The notes under the pieces: generated by a model
Databases searched by the model: none
The model's input: only the letters and a program-made list of their open reading frames with translations
Told to the model about the DNA's origin: nothing
Program-made: the position numbers and the translations under genes
Source: JALZUV01 sp964654855
Lineage (GTDB): Bacteria; Pseudomonadota; Alphaproteobacteria; Rickettsiales; JALZUV01
Direction: 5' to 3'
Length of the DNA stretch: 64,000 nt
Assembly: GCA_964654855.1 (NCBI GenBank)
Contig: CAZZJS010000001.1
Location: 1-64,000 of the forward strand
Shown: positions 54,547 through 64,000 of the stretch, in pieces
Layout of the letters: each line of letters begins with the position of its first letter
Position numbering within the stretch: position 1 is the first letter of the stretch

Positions 54547-54960
54547 ATCATACTCGCAAAAGACATGAAACCATTTGCAATGACTCTTGCAAGAGGCTGT
54601 TTTTTAATGCCAGTAGAGAAGTTTACGTTCTTTTCTTATCAGAGGAGAATCCTGAAGGTGTATTTTCTAATAGGGGTAATCACCCTTAAGTTGTCTAAAC
54701 TTCTGTTAGTAAACTTGGCTATTTATTAAGAAAGTGTTTCAATATTAATACAGTTTTTGACAAAAGTAGCGCTAGTGCGGGTTAAAAATTCCATCTTCAG
54801 GCTATTTCTGTATTATGTAATTCAATGTGTTGGTAAGCTAAGTAATAGTTTTGGTACGCTTCTTGAAGATGCAGTTTCGAAAGAAGTGGAAAAGTGGGAT
54901 ATTAGAATTGCTATGGTTGTAAGTAAGTTGTCAAATATTGTAAGCGGCCGAGGTTTTGCT
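54547..54960. other. Intergenic region with divergent promoters
   Basis: No gene is supported here. A TTG at 54757 opens an in-frame leader of 68 codons ahead of the Wza-type gene, but the lipoprotein start at 54961 fits better. The TTGACA at 54757 may instead be a -35 element. A weak GGGT/ACCC hairpin lies near 54674-54685. Promoters for the HprK-like operon and the Wza-type gene must lie here. Confidence 0.5.
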
Positions 54961-56148
54961 ATGGGGCGCACAGCGCTGCATTTGTTGGCGGCAGGTTTTT
55001 TGTTAAATGGTTGTATGGCAGTTCCTGCCGATGGTCCATCAGCAGGTGCAGTTGCTTCTGCAGCAGGTGAACGTATTCAAGGTAGCGTGAACGGAGAAGG
55101 CGACGGTAATTTACCGTTCGTTTTTGTTGACGCAAATGATGAGAATATTGGTATTGTTTCTGAAGCGGATGCTTATGGTCATTTCAAAGGTGAGTTTACA
55201 GATCGTCGCGATGCGGCAGATATCCGTATTGGTTTAGGTGATACGATTCGAGTGACAATATTTGAGGCTGGCTCAGGTGGTTTGTTTGTACCTGCGAGTG
55301 GTTCATTGAGCTCAGGAAACTTTGTATCCATGCCTGATCAGGAAGTGGATCGTACGGGTAGTATTACGGTTCCTTATGCAGCAAAAGGAAAAGACGGTGG
55401 TGTCATTAAAGTTTATAACCGCCGCCCAATTGAAGTGCAGGCAGATATTGAGCGCCGATTAGCTGATCGTGCGATTGAGCCGCAAGCGGTCGTGACGATT
55501 ATTAACCGTACGTCAAATCTTTACTCTGTTATTGGTGATGTGAATGCTCCGGGTCGTTTCAACGTTCCGCAAGGTGGTATTCGTATACTTGATGCAATTG
55601 GTATGGCAGGCGGCTTGAACGGCACTGATTACGAAACATTAGTTACCTTGCAGCGCGATGGTAAGTCATCTACTGCGCGTATTGTGTCTTTGTTAGATCA
55701 ACCGCAGAATAATGTGTTTGTTCGCCCTAGTGATATTCTCTCGCTTAAGAAAGAAGAGCTTTATTATAATGTGTTAGGTGCGGTTACAGAAAGTGGTCGT
55801 ATCTCATTGAACGAAGAAAAAGTGACACTGGCTGATGCGATATCGCGAGCAGGTGGATTAGATATTGAGCGTTCAGAGGCAAAATCGGTTCTGATCTATC
55901 GTGACGAAAGTAAGAGTACTTTGAGAGATATTGGTGCGAAAGTTGAAGGGCCTGAACTCTCAAGTCGTGATAAAGTTCCAACCGTGTATCGTGTAAACTT
56001 ACGTGATCCGAATGGTATCTTTGTCGCTCAGAAATTACAGCTGCGTCACAATGATATGGTTTATGTTGATAACCATCCGATTGTAGGAACCAGCCGTATT
56101 CTTTCTATTATACGTGATCTTCTGGTGGTGCGCGTGATAGATGGCTAA
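54961..56148 (+). CDS. Polysaccharide export outer-membrane lipoprotein (Wza/GumB type)
   Basis: I place the start at the ATG at 54961, preceded by GAGG at a suitable distance and opening a lipoprotein signal (MGRTALHLLAAGFLLNGC) with the lipid Cys at 18. The 395-residue product has the Poly_export domain (GLGDTIRVTIFEAG, DRTGSITVPYAAKGK) and two SLBB domains (NAPGRFNVPQGG, NVLGAVTESGRISLN). It forms the outer-membrane pore for exopolysaccharide. It is divergent from the HprK operon and followed by the Wzy-like gene. Confidence 0.92.
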   Translation: MGRTALHLLAAGFLLNGCMAVPADGPSAGAVASAAGERIQGSVNGEGDGNLPFVFVDANDENIGIVSEADAYGHFKGEFTDRRDAADIRIGLGDTIRVTIFEAGSGGLFVPASGSLSSGNFVSMPDQEVDRTGSITVPYAAKGKDGGVIKVYNRRPIEVQADIERRLADRAIEPQAVVTIINRTSNLYSVIGDVNAPGRFNVPQGGIRILDAIGMAGGLNGTDYETLVTLQRDGKSSTARIVSLLDQPQNNVFVRPSDILSLKKEELYYNVLGAVTESGRISLNEEKVTLADAISRAGGLDIERSEAKSVLIYRDESKSTLRDIGAKVEGPELSSRDKVPTVYRVNLRDPNGIFVAQKLQLRHNDMVYVDNHPIVGTSRILSIIRDLLVVRVIDG

Positions 56149-56181
56149 GGGGTTTTCCTCTAGCCTTCGCGCGGAGCATAG

Positions 56182-57495
56182 ATGCCGCTATTGTCAAAAC
56201 TTTCCCGATTGGATTACTGCGCGTTAGGGCTAGCGTTTCTATTATCTTTTGGCTGTGCCGCACGAGGGCTAGTTTATGATAGCTTTTTGGTAATAGCTCT
56301 TTGCTTTTTCGTACCGCTTATGTGGATGAGTTTTAACTCTGTTTACAAAGTTCATGCCCTTATGATGAAGGCAACAATCACGGGTGTTATTATTTTTGCG
56401 TTATGGGTATTAGGGCAGTCTTTTTTAGTTGATTCATTTAACCAAGCAGCGTGGTTGAGTTCTATCTGCAATGTTATTTTAGTGGCTCTTGTCGCAGTGA
56501 TAGCGCTTCAAGTCGGCGCTAGCTCATCGGCATCGCATTTGTTTATTTCAGGCGTGTTATTCTTCAATATTCTTCTGGTGAGCCTTACCTTCCTTGCTTA
56601 TCGCTCAGGCTTATCGTTACACCCAGACTATTATTCACATGGGTTGGTGAACCCTAATAATGCTGCAAGCTATCTAGGCGTGATGTTGATTGTTGCAATC
56701 TCGCAGTTTAGCCGAGTGACACGTCATTTCATGAAACGCAGCCGCAAAGGGTTCTTTCAACGGTTAGAGAGTTTGAAGCTGAGCAGCGCCCTACAAATCT
56801 TGCTGATATGTTTTGGTTGTTTCTTGTTTTTAGCCGGATTGTTTCTTACCGGTTCGCGAGGGGGAGTGGCGCTTTCCTTACTAGTAGTTATGGGCTTAAT
56901 CATACTATTTTTTATGAAACGCGAACAAAAAGGTTTTTTGACTTTTATCATTTTCGGAGGGGTAGGCTTTTTAGTATTAGCCACCATGGTGAGTCAATTT
57001 AGTGCAGAATTAATCGAAGATTTGTCAAAACAAGGATTAGACGGAGATGTTCGGCCGGAGCTATTTGCGGCTATTATTCCAATGATTGCCGATCAACCTT
57101 TCTTTGGTCATGGATTGGGAAGTTTTTACAGTCATTTTCAATCTTATCGCTCAGCTGAAATGCCTGTGGAAGGGCTATATGATAAGGCACATAGCCACTA
57201 TCTAGAGCTTGCTGCGGAAATGGGGCTATTTATTTTAGCTGTGGTACTTTTGGGCGCTTTCATTCTATTGCGGCAGTTTATTATAGGATTGAAACAACAT
57301 AAGAGGCATCACGAAATTCCAGCGATGGGATTGGCAGTATTGGTGCTGATGGGCTTGCATTCTACCTTTGATTTTCCATTACAAATACCGGGAATTTTAG
57401 TGTTAACTCTCGCGATATTGTTGGTGAGTGCAGTACAATCAGACAAGGCTTATCTGATGAGTCGCGCTAACAAGGTTAAACCTTTAAAGAAGTGA
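56182..57495 (+). CDS. O-antigen ligase/polymerase family (Wzy-like) membrane protein
   Basis: This 437-residue protein has about 12 membrane segments and a large periplasmic loop (about 310-335) with HGLGSFYSHFQSYR and the HSHYLELAAEMG section. These are typical of the O-antigen ligase/Wzy superfamily, which polymerises or ligates repeat units in the periplasm. The end overlaps the convergent glycosyltransferase gene by 12 bases. The gap to the Wza-type gene is 33 bases, suggesting one operon. Confidence 0.85.
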   Translation: MPLLSKLSRLDYCALGLAFLLSFGCAARGLVYDSFLVIALCFFVPLMWMSFNSVYKVHALMMKATITGVIIFALWVLGQSFLVDSFNQAAWLSSICNVILVALVAVIALQVGASSSASHLFISGVLFFNILLVSLTFLAYRSGLSLHPDYYSHGLVNPNNAASYLGVMLIVAISQFSRVTRHFMKRSRKGFFQRLESLKLSSALQILLICFGCFLFLAGLFLTGSRGGVALSLLVVMGLIILFFMKREQKGFLTFIIFGGVGFLVLATMVSQFSAELIEDLSKQGLDGDVRPELFAAIIPMIADQPFFGHGLGSFYSHFQSYRSAEMPVEGLYDKAHSHYLELAAEMGLFILAVVLLGAFILLRQFIIGLKQHKRHHEIPAMGLAVLVLMGLHSTFDFPLQIPGILVLTLAILLVSAVQSDKAYLMSRANKVKPLKK

Positions 57496-58599
57496 CTTAA
57501 TTTTCTCAATATAGGCATTAATTACAATATTCTGGTCGAACTCTGCTTCGGCTTTTTTGCGGCTGGCTTTGCCCATCTCCGCACGTTTCTCATCAGAAAG
57601 TTCAATAAAATGAATCATTTGTTTGGCGAGATCCTTTGAGTCTTTTAGTTTGCAGAGGAAACCGTTTTTACCATCGTCAATTGTGTGTTTGCAGCCAGGT
57701 ACATTAGTGGCAATAAGCGGAGTGCCCATTGCGAGCCCTTCAAGCAATGTGCGCGACATACCCTCGCGATACGAAGGTAGTACAACCACATCATTGGCTG
57801 CAATCACATCACGTATTTCATCGGTTTCACCAAGATAATTCATCGTTCCTTCAGCCACCCATCGCTGAATCTCATCCGACGAAATAGCGGTTCGGTTTGC
57901 AATACCATGCGGGCCAACTAGATTGAAAGTAGCGTTAGGGTATTGCTGTTTAACAATACGGGCGGCTTCCACATATTCGCCAATGCCTTTATCGCGCAGC
58001 ATGCGGGAAATGAGCACAAAATGAATGCCGTTTTTAGAGGTTTTAGGGCGAGGTTGGTAATGGTTTAAATCAATTCCAGAACCAGGGATTATTCGTGTCT
58101 TAACTTCGTCGACTAGGTTTTCTCTAATAAAAAGTGCACGGTCTTCCCCATTCTGAAAAAATACACAGGAAGAAAAGCGGAATGCCTGCCGGTAGAGCAT
58201 TTTGGCAATTAACGTTACCCAGTTACGTTTGATAAAAACGGTGCCGAGGCCTGAGACATTATTGATAATTGGAATCTTCAGTAACGCGCAGGCAAAGCTA
58301 CCATAAACATTAGGCTTAATTGTATAGCCAAGCATGATGTCAGGCTTCAGCTTTTTCAATAAACGAATATAGCGGCAGAATAAGATGAAATCCTGAATTG
58401 GAGAAGAGCCAGCGTTACTCATGCTGATAGGGTGGTGGCTGGTTACCAGTGCTGCGAGACGTTCGCTATAGGCGTCATTGGGCGCCGCAGTAATGACCTC
58501 GTAGCCGTTTTGCTGTAATGCTTCAATCAGAGAGCGACGGAAATTATAAATATTCCAAGAAGCATTGATCGATATTAAAATACGCTGCTTATCACTCAT
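57484..58599 (-). CDS. Glycosyltransferase family 4
   Basis: This 371-residue GT-B enzyme has an N-terminal acceptor domain (NASWNIYNFRRSLIEAL) and a C-terminal donor domain with SYREGMSRTLLEGLAMGTPLIAT, the usual E-x7-E motif. LISRMLRDKGIGEYVEAA is also present. The overall look is close to WbaZ/PglA-type polysaccharide transferases. It would add a sugar to a lipid-linked repeat unit. It is in a minus-strand pair with the EpsG-like gene, 7 bases apart. Confidence 0.9.
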   Translation of the reverse strand: MSDKQRILISINASWNIYNFRRSLIEALQQNGYEVITAAPNDAYSERLAALVTSHHPISMSNAGSSPIQDFILFCRYIRLLKKLKPDIMLGYTIKPNVYGSFACALLKIPIINNVSGLGTVFIKRNWVTLIAKMLYRQAFRFSSCVFFQNGEDRALFIRENLVDEVKTRIIPGSGIDLNHYQPRPKTSKNGIHFVLISRMLRDKGIGEYVEAARIVKQQYPNATFNLVGPHGIANRTAISSDEIQRWVAEGTMNYLGETDEIRDVIAANDVVVLPSYREGMSRTLLEGLAMGTPLIATNVPGCKHTIDDGKNGFLCKLKDSKDLAKQMIHFIELSDEKRAEMGKASRKKAEAEFDQNIVINAYIEKIKSLL

Positions 58600-58606
58600 G
58601 TGTACC

Positions 58607-59656
58607 TTACTTAAATATCACATTTTGATAAGGTAAGTAGGCGCTAGCATTATTAGCCAGAGAGAGCCAACCTGCTAAAAGCAGAACGTGCAAAATCACA
58701 ATGCCTAAGATAGCAATTTGCATATTACGTTTGCCCAAAATATACGTAAAAGCGGGATAAACCATCATCGGAACAAAATAGAGATAAATGGTTAAGCGGC
58801 TGGCGGCTGTAGAGGAGAAGAAATTTAACACAATAACGCCTAGTGTTGCATAAAGCCCGAAACTTAAAAGTTGTGGTTTCGAAATGTAAGGAGCGATGCG
58901 GCGGCGAAATATGAATGCTAGGAATGCGGGGATAGCAATCATAGCAATATGGAATATAGAACCTAGTGACGCGGCACCTTGGGGGTCGCTAATATAGCTT
59001 TGCTCATAGCGGCTGATATTCTCTGAAAAGATAGCCAGTTTGCTTCCAAGAAAGATAGTGATGGCTAAAATAATACCGCCAAAGAAAAGCCTGTAAAAGA
59101 GGTGGAGTCGTAATTGAGCAATAATGAAAAGTGAGTTAACCAATGCGCTTGTATGAAAAAAAGCAGCTCCTAAAATATAAGCTCCGCGGCGTTTTAGGCT
59201 TATTTGATTCCAGTTTGCCAGCAAAATGAGAATTACCCCAGCGGCCATAATTTGGCGAATACCAGACATACCCACTACAAAGATGAAATAAGGGCTAGCT
59301 GCTAAAAGCGATATCCAAGGGTTACAGGTGTGTTTAGAAAAACTATAAACCCCGCACATCATGATAATTGCCGCTACAATGTTGGTGAAATAAACACCCG
59401 TCCCGAATAATTCAGAAAACCAGAACAAAGTGTACGAAAAAGGTTCTGTCAGGAAGGCTATTTCACCGAGACTAAGCTCACTTGCCATGGCGTGAAGTTG
59501 GATATATTGCCCCCAATCAGGACCCACTTCATAGCGCAAGCCAACAAACAAAACATAAATCACAAACACCAAAATCCACGAAGGATAGGAGATTCGCCGT
59601 GGGTTAAGGAATGCGAAGAATGATGGCAGCAAAATCAATATAATATAAGCCGCCAT
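58607..59656 (-). CDS. EpsG-family membrane protein (polysaccharide polymerase-like)
   Basis: This 349-residue protein has about ten membrane segments and the family's LRYEVGPDWGQYIQLH and FHTSALVNSLF motifs. EpsG/Wzy-like proteins are thought to polymerise exopolysaccharide repeat units. It lies upstream of the family 4 glycosyltransferase on the same strand and divergent from the asparagine synthase gene. Two polymerase-like proteins, this one and that at 56182, occur in the locus. Confidence 0.85.
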   Translation of the reverse strand: MAAYIILILLPSFFAFLNPRRISYPSWILVFVIYVLFVGLRYEVGPDWGQYIQLHAMASELSLGEIAFLTEPFSYTLFWFSELFGTGVYFTNIVAAIIMMCGVYSFSKHTCNPWISLLAASPYFIFVVGMSGIRQIMAAGVILILLANWNQISLKRRGAYILGAAFFHTSALVNSLFIIAQLRLHLFYRLFFGGIILAITIFLGSKLAIFSENISRYEQSYISDPQGAASLGSIFHIAMIAIPAFLAFIFRRRIAPYISKPQLLSFGLYATLGVIVLNFFSSTAASRLTIYLYFVPMMVYPAFTYILGKRNMQIAILGIVILHVLLLAGWLSLANNASAYLPYQNVIFK

Positions 59657-59775
59657 AGGACTCCCTTTTTTTAATAGAAGATTCTAAAATTTATACAGTT
59701 TTTATGAGAAGTTCCAAGTGAAGAAAAATGAAAAACCAATAGTCATTCGTCTCTGATTCTGTGATACTTCAGCCC

Positions 59776-61623
59776 ATGTGCGGCATTGCTGGAATAAGGT
59801 CAAATAAACACGCGAATTTGGAAAAAGTCGCTGAACATATGGCACAACAGCTAATGCACCGTGGGCCAGATGATCAGGGTGTATGGTCGGATCAGGACGC
59901 TGGTATCGCGTTGGCGCATCGCCGCTTATCAATTATCGATTTATCGCAGGCGGGGCATCAGCCGATGGAGTCGGCTTCGGGGCGTTATATGCTCAGCTAT
60001 AATGGCGAGATTTATAATTTTCAGGCATTGCGTGAGCAGTTGAATGTTTTGTGGAAAGGAACATCCGACACAGAAGTATTGTTAGCTGCGATTGAAGCTT
60101 GGGGAGTTAAGAAGGCACTGCAACAGGCGCAGGGTATGTTCGCCTTGGCCTTATGGGATAAGCAGGAGCGTACCCTAACTTTAGCGCGTGATCGTATCGG
60201 GGAAAAACCGCTTTATTATGGTTGGTGGGAAGGTGATTTGCTATTTGCCTCCGAGCTGAAAGCGCTCAAAGCGGTGGATGGGTTCGCGCCGAGAATTAAC
60301 CGTACTGCGCTGCTGCATTATGCGCGTTATAGCTACATTGCAGCGCCAGAATCGATTTATGAAGCCATTCATAAACTGGAGCCAGGGCATTATGTGACGA
60401 TTGCTCATGATGCGCAGAGTAGCGCACAACCGAAAGCTTATTGGTCGCTCAAAGAGCAAATGCAAAAAGCAATGACGAATCGCTCCAGTGCTTCTGAAAA
60501 AGCGTTAATTGATGCGTTAGAGCAAACATTGAGTGAGGCCGTTGGCCGTCAGTTAATTTCTGATGTGCCGTTAGGTTCCTTCTTATCGGGGGGGATTGAT
60601 TCGACAGCCATCACGCTGATGATGCAGCGCCAGTCGAGCACTCCAGTGAAAACGTTTAGCATTGGTTTTCAAGAAGGTGGGTTTGACGAGGCACCCTATG
60701 CAAAGAAGATCGCCGAGCATTTAAAAACGGAGCATACGGAGCTTTACGTTACACCAGACCAAGCGCGAGAGGTGATTCCGAATTTGCCACAGCTTTATGA
60801 TGAGCCCTTTGCTGATTTCTCGCAAATACCCACTTATCTGGTTGCGCAAATGGCCAAGCAGCATGTGACAGTAGCGCTTTCAGGTGATGGCGGTGATGAG
60901 GTGTTTGGTGGCTATAATCGTCATATCCACGCGCCAAGTTTATGGAAAAAAATACAGCTGCTGCCATATCCGTTACGCAAAGCTGCCGCTCAATTGCTGA
61001 AGGGGGTGCCGCTACACTCTTCAGGGCATCGTCAAAAATTGATTCAGGCGATGAAAGCAAGGAGTGAAGCGGAGTTTTATCAATCACTCTGTTCGATTTG
61101 GCATGAGCCGGAATCTTTGGTGATTGGCGCGCAGGAGTCACTATTAAACTCGTCGGTTGATATGCCTTTTGCCCAATGGATGATGCAACAAGATATGCTT
61201 ACCTATCTACCGGGAGATATCCTCACCAAAGTAGATAGGGCAGCGATGGGTGTGAGTTTGGAAACGCGTATTCCATTTTTGGATGTGGAGCTGATGGAAT
61301 TTGCTTGGGCTTTACCGCTAGAAATGAAAATTCGTGATGGTGAAGGTAAATGGCTGCTGCGCCAGTTGCTTTATCGCCATATTCCGCAAGAATTGATTGA
61401 TCGTCCGAAAGCAGGTTTCGCCCTGCCATTAGGCCAATGGTTACGTGGGCCATTACGCGAATGGGCGGAGCATCTGTTAAGCGAAACAAAGCTGCGTCAG
61501 CAAGGTTATTTCAGGCCGGAGCCTGTTTTGGCTGCATGGAAAGAGCTGCTAAAAGGTAATGATTTTATGGAAGCTCGATTGTGGAATGTGCTGATGTTTC
61601 AAAGTTGGCTAGAGCATCAATAG
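59776..61623 (+). CDS. asnB: Asparagine synthase (glutamine-hydrolysing)
   Basis: I use the ATG at 59776, since Cys2 must be exposed as N-terminal nucleophile (MCGIAG). The 615-residue product has a class II glutaminase domain (about 2-190, HRRLSIIDLS, SYNGEIYN) and an ATP-pyrophosphatase synthase domain with SGGIDST. GDGGDEVFGGYNRH and TKVDRAAMG follow. In polysaccharide loci such enzymes may amidate sugar carboxylates. It is upstream of the ABC exporter on the same strand, 18 bases apart. Confidence 0.92.
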   Translation: MCGIAGIRSNKHANLEKVAEHMAQQLMHRGPDDQGVWSDQDAGIALAHRRLSIIDLSQAGHQPMESASGRYMLSYNGEIYNFQALREQLNVLWKGTSDTEVLLAAIEAWGVKKALQQAQGMFALALWDKQERTLTLARDRIGEKPLYYGWWEGDLLFASELKALKAVDGFAPRINRTALLHYARYSYIAAPESIYEAIHKLEPGHYVTIAHDAQSSAQPKAYWSLKEQMQKAMTNRSSASEKALIDALEQTLSEAVGRQLISDVPLGSFLSGGIDSTAITLMMQRQSSTPVKTFSIGFQEGGFDEAPYAKKIAEHLKTEHTELYVTPDQAREVIPNLPQLYDEPFADFSQIPTYLVAQMAKQHVTVALSGDGGDEVFGGYNRHIHAPSLWKKIQLLPYPLRKAAAQLLKGVPLHSSGHRQKLIQAMKARSEAEFYQSLCSIWHEPESLVIGAQESLLNSSVDMPFAQWMMQQDMLTYLPGDILTKVDRAAMGVSLETRIPFLDVELMEFAWALPLEMKIRDGEGKWLLRQLLYRHIPQELIDRPKAGFALPLGQWLRGPLREWAEHLLSETKLRQQGYFRPEPVLAAWKELLKGNDFMEARLWNVLMFQSWLEHQ

Positions 61624-61641
61624 TCGTTAAGGTATTCCTAT

Positions 61642-63471
61642 ATGGTTGAAATGAATAGCTGGCGCAAAGCATGGGCGCTTTTAGATGAACGGGAAAAGCG
61701 CCTTGCATTTTGGACTTTGTTAATCGTCATTCTAGGGGCGTTATCCTCTGCTTTTATGATTAGCTCGGTCATTCCTTTTTTAACGGTCTTAGCAGAGCCT
61801 GAGCGAATTCAGACACAGCCTCAATTAGCTTGGGCGTATGAATATTTTAGCTTCACTTCTTCATACCATTTTTTAGCCTGTTTGGCGGTTGCCTCTTTTG
61901 CAGCTATCGTGATAGCCAGTGTGGTGCAGATCATCAAAACCTATGCGGTATTTCGGTTCTCGCTCATGCGAATGCATACGATTAGCTACCGTTTAATGCA
62001 TAAATATTTAGCACAACCTTATGAGTTTTTTCTAAGTCGCCATTCTGGTGAGTTAGGGACGCGTATTTTGGCCGAAAGTCGTGAAGTGGTTTTCCAGTTT
62101 TTGCGTCCAGCGGCAGAGTTGGTGGCTGCGGTTACAACAGTGCTGGCGATCGTGATTTTATTATTATGTATTGAGCCGATTCTGGCTCTTTCTGCCTTTA
62201 TCGTATTTGGTTCTCTTTATGGCGTTACGTATGCGATTATTCGTAGTTATTTAAAACGTTTGGGGAAGGGGCGCTTATCCAGTAACAGTGAGCGATATCG
62301 TGTGGCTACGGAAGCTTTGGGAGGCGTCAAGGTAATCAAGCTTTTAGGTAGAGAAGGGTCGTATTTGAACCGATATGGTAAAGCTTCACGCAAGATGGCG
62401 AAAATTGAGGTTCTGGTGCATACACTTTCGACGATACCGCAATTTGTTTTACAAGCGATTGCCCTTGGTGGAATTTTGCTCCTCTGTGTGGTGATGGTAG
62501 AGCCTGCTGTCGATGGCGAGCGGGCTTCTCTGGATGGCATTTTGCCTTTGTTGGGGGTGCTTGCTTTTGCGGGGCAGCGCCTTATGCCGGAGCTTTCGAT
62601 CATTTACCGTTCATTGGCTAAGGTTCAAGCCGGGCGTGCAGCGGTTGATGTCGTTTATAATGATCTTTATACGACGCAAGAAGAGCAATCTTTAGATGAA
62701 GGTGAAAAGCCGATTGGTTTAAAAGAGTCGATTCAGCTGAAACAATTATCATACCACTATCCAAATGCAGAGAATGCAGGTTTGTTTGATGTAGAGCTGA
62801 ATATAAAGGCAGGAGAACGTATAGGGGTTGTGGGTACGACGGGTGCTGGAAAAACGACCCTTGCAGATATTATCCTTGGATTGCTAGAGCCACATTCAGG
62901 TGAGATAAAGGTGGATGGCAAGCCGCTTACCAATGAAAATATTCGCGATTGGCAGCGTAATGTAGGTTATGTGCCGCAAGATGTTTTCTTAACGGATTCC
63001 TCTATTGAAGAGAATATAGCTCTTGGGCTTGAGAGTGATAAGATTGATCGATCAAAAGTTAAGAATTCAGCAAAAATTGCTAAGTTAGATGGCTTCATTC
63101 GTGAAGAGCTATCGCAAGGTTATGAAACGCTTGTAGGGGAGCGAGGTGTTCGTTTGTCGGGTGGGCAAATTCAGCGTATAGGTATCGCACGTGCGCTCTA
63201 TCATAATGCAGATTTAATTGTATTTGATGAAGCAACCAGTGCGCTGGATAATGTGACCGAACATGATGTGATGAGTGCGATTGGTTCGCTGCCTGGTGAT
63301 AAAACAGTTCTCCTCATTGCGCATCGCTTGAGTACGGTCAAAAGCTGTGATCGTATTATCGTGCTCGATAAAGGGCGTGTTGTTGGATGCGATACGTGGG
63401 ATGTGCTGATCAAAAAGAATAAAATTTTCAAGAAACTTGCTATGACTGATTCATCGGAGAGTGGAGTATAG
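61642..63471 (+). CDS. ABC exporter (MsbA/lipid-type, fused TM and ATPase)
   Basis: This 609-residue half-transporter has six membrane segments in residues about 20-330 and an ATPase domain with GTTGAGKTT near 400, SGGQIQRIGIARALY near 506 and LIVFDEATSALDN near 525-536. A switch His is in LIAHRLSTV. It probably flips a lipid-linked saccharide or other envelope component. It lies between the asparagine synthase gene (18 bases upstream) and the sulfotransferase gene (3 bases after the stop). Confidence 0.92.
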   Translation: MVEMNSWRKAWALLDEREKRLAFWTLLIVILGALSSAFMISSVIPFLTVLAEPERIQTQPQLAWAYEYFSFTSSYHFLACLAVASFAAIVIASVVQIIKTYAVFRFSLMRMHTISYRLMHKYLAQPYEFFLSRHSGELGTRILAESREVVFQFLRPAAELVAAVTTVLAIVILLLCIEPILALSAFIVFGSLYGVTYAIIRSYLKRLGKGRLSSNSERYRVATEALGGVKVIKLLGREGSYLNRYGKASRKMAKIEVLVHTLSTIPQFVLQAIALGGILLLCVVMVEPAVDGERASLDGILPLLGVLAFAGQRLMPELSIIYRSLAKVQAGRAAVDVVYNDLYTTQEEQSLDEGEKPIGLKESIQLKQLSYHYPNAENAGLFDVELNIKAGERIGVVGTTGAGKTTLADIILGLLEPHSGEIKVDGKPLTNENIRDWQRNVGYVPQDVFLTDSSIEENIALGLESDKIDRSKVKNSAKIAKLDGFIREELSQGYETLVGERGVRLSGGQIQRIGIARALYHNADLIVFDEATSALDNVTEHDVMSAIGSLPGDKTVLLIAHRLSTVKSCDRIIVLDKGRVVGCDTWDVLIKKNKIFKKLAMTDSSESGV

Positions 63472-63474
63472 CGA

Positions 63475-64000
63475 ATGGAGCTTTATTTGCATGCGGGGTT
63501 AAATAAAACCGGTTCGTCCTATTTGCAGGAAATGTTCTATGCAAATTCAGATTCTCTTGGCGCTGAATCGATATCTTATTTGGGAGGCGAGCGCCCAGGT
63601 GGAAATGCTGCCGAGCTGAGTTATGCTATTCGGCGTAATGATCGTGCTGGAGCAATGAAGCTAATGCGACAGCACTTTAATCATGCTTCTCAAGCGGGTT
63701 GTAAAAAGATACTCCTTTCGACGGAAATCTTTTTTCACGATTTTGCAGTAAAGGAGCGTTTTGAGTTATTGTGCTCTATTATTCGTGAAGTGGGTGTTAA
63801 AAATATTCATATTTTATTATTTTTTCGTGAACCGGTATCTCACGCTATTTCTACCTATTGCCATCGTAATGGTTTGCAAGAGGTTGGAGAGTTTGAGGAA
63901 TGGTTGGAACAAAAATATACTTACCCAAACGAACTATCTTCGTTTTTACAAGCATATGAGAGTTCTACGGATATTAAATGGTCTCTAAAAGCCTATACAA
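63475..64000 (+). CDS. Sulfotransferase-family protein (partial, runs off the window)
   Basis: The ATG at 63475 opens a frame with no stop before the window edge, so it is a partial gene (175 residues seen). Its start LHAGLNKTGSSYLQ matches the 5'-phosphosulfate-binding loop of PAPS-dependent sulfotransferases, and FFREPVSHAISTYCH near residue 115-129 matches the 3'-phosphate-binding region. It begins 3 bases after the ABC exporter stop. Such an enzyme would sulfate a polysaccharide sugar. Confidence 0.75.
   Translation, partial: MELYLHAGLNKTGSSYLQEMFYANSDSLGAESISYLGGERPGGNAAELSYAIRRNDRAGAMKLMRQHFNHASQAGCKKILLSTEIFFHDFAVKERFELLCSIIREVGVKNIHILLFFREPVSHAISTYCHRNGLQEVGEFEEWLEQKYTYPNELSSFLQAYESSTDIKWSLKAYT

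Noticed and set aside
54757..54960. Extending the Wza-type gene to a TTG at 54757 (68 extra codons).
   Set aside because: The leader has no homology-like features, and a proper lipoprotein signal with a ribosome site begins at 54961. The TTGACA is more likely promoter sequence.

Overview
The window is bacterial, AT-rich, and best fits an alphaproteobacterium. The strongest pointer is a tRNA-fMet 3' half (minus strand, 6855-6899) with the sequence typical of that class and an encoded CCA. Gene families such as DUF5681, Zur/COG0523 and the rSAM-associated glycosyltransferases agree with this. The order was not proven. The sequence is a scaffold: a run of 100 N (9941-10040) interrupts a long repeat-rich gene.

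Layout. (1) 1-6855 is accessory DNA: a HigA-like antitoxin, an AlpA-type regulator, a primase-helicase, a DUF5681 protein, an acyltransferase and a structured intergenic stretch. It ends at the tRNA-fMet half gene, which is fused within the anticodon loop to a 5'-truncated htpX. (2) 7480-8278 is a decayed IS6-family insertion sequence. (3) 8470-11020 is a giant calcium-binding beta-roll (RTX-like) protein. (4) 11215-15242 holds a membrane-bound class III nucleotide cyclase, a periplasmic cupredoxin and a porin. (5) 15454-21240 is a zinc-starvation regulon with three near-identical Zur boxes, a COG0523 GTPase, a MerC-like protein, Zur, and an ABC transporter whose permease has a His-rich loop. 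(6) 21475-27268 holds proteins of unknown function, a Cys-rich lipoprotein, and NRDE, DinB and YHS proteins. (7) 27669-32150 is a one-module C-A-T-E non-ribosomal peptide synthetase. (8) 32211-43122 is an arsenic gene cluster: arsC, arsM, an MTA-phosphorylase homologue, two rSAM-associated transferases, a radical SAM enzyme, a flavin reductase, TVP38 and DUF547 proteins, a fatty acid hydroxylase and a porin. It looks like an arsenosugar-type pathway. (9) 43284-64000 is an exopolysaccharide locus. It has a long minus-strand operon (HprK-like kinase, nucleotidyltransferase, Wzc-like kinase, Lnt, an RnfD/FG-GAP/UnbV fusion, a small Cys-containing peptide, an MFS/spermidine-synthase fusion). Around it lie Wza-, Wzy- and EpsG-type proteins, a glycosyltransferase, an asparagine synthase, an ABC exporter and a partial sulfotransferase.

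The best candidates for something undescribed are the arsenic cluster with its small radical SAM enzyme, and the polysaccharide-linked operon that carries the 91-residue peptide and the RnfD/FG-GAP/UnbV fusion. A further candidate is a family of dispersed structured intergenic repeats, with three copies seen. All functions are read from sequence motifs by eye; no database search was run.
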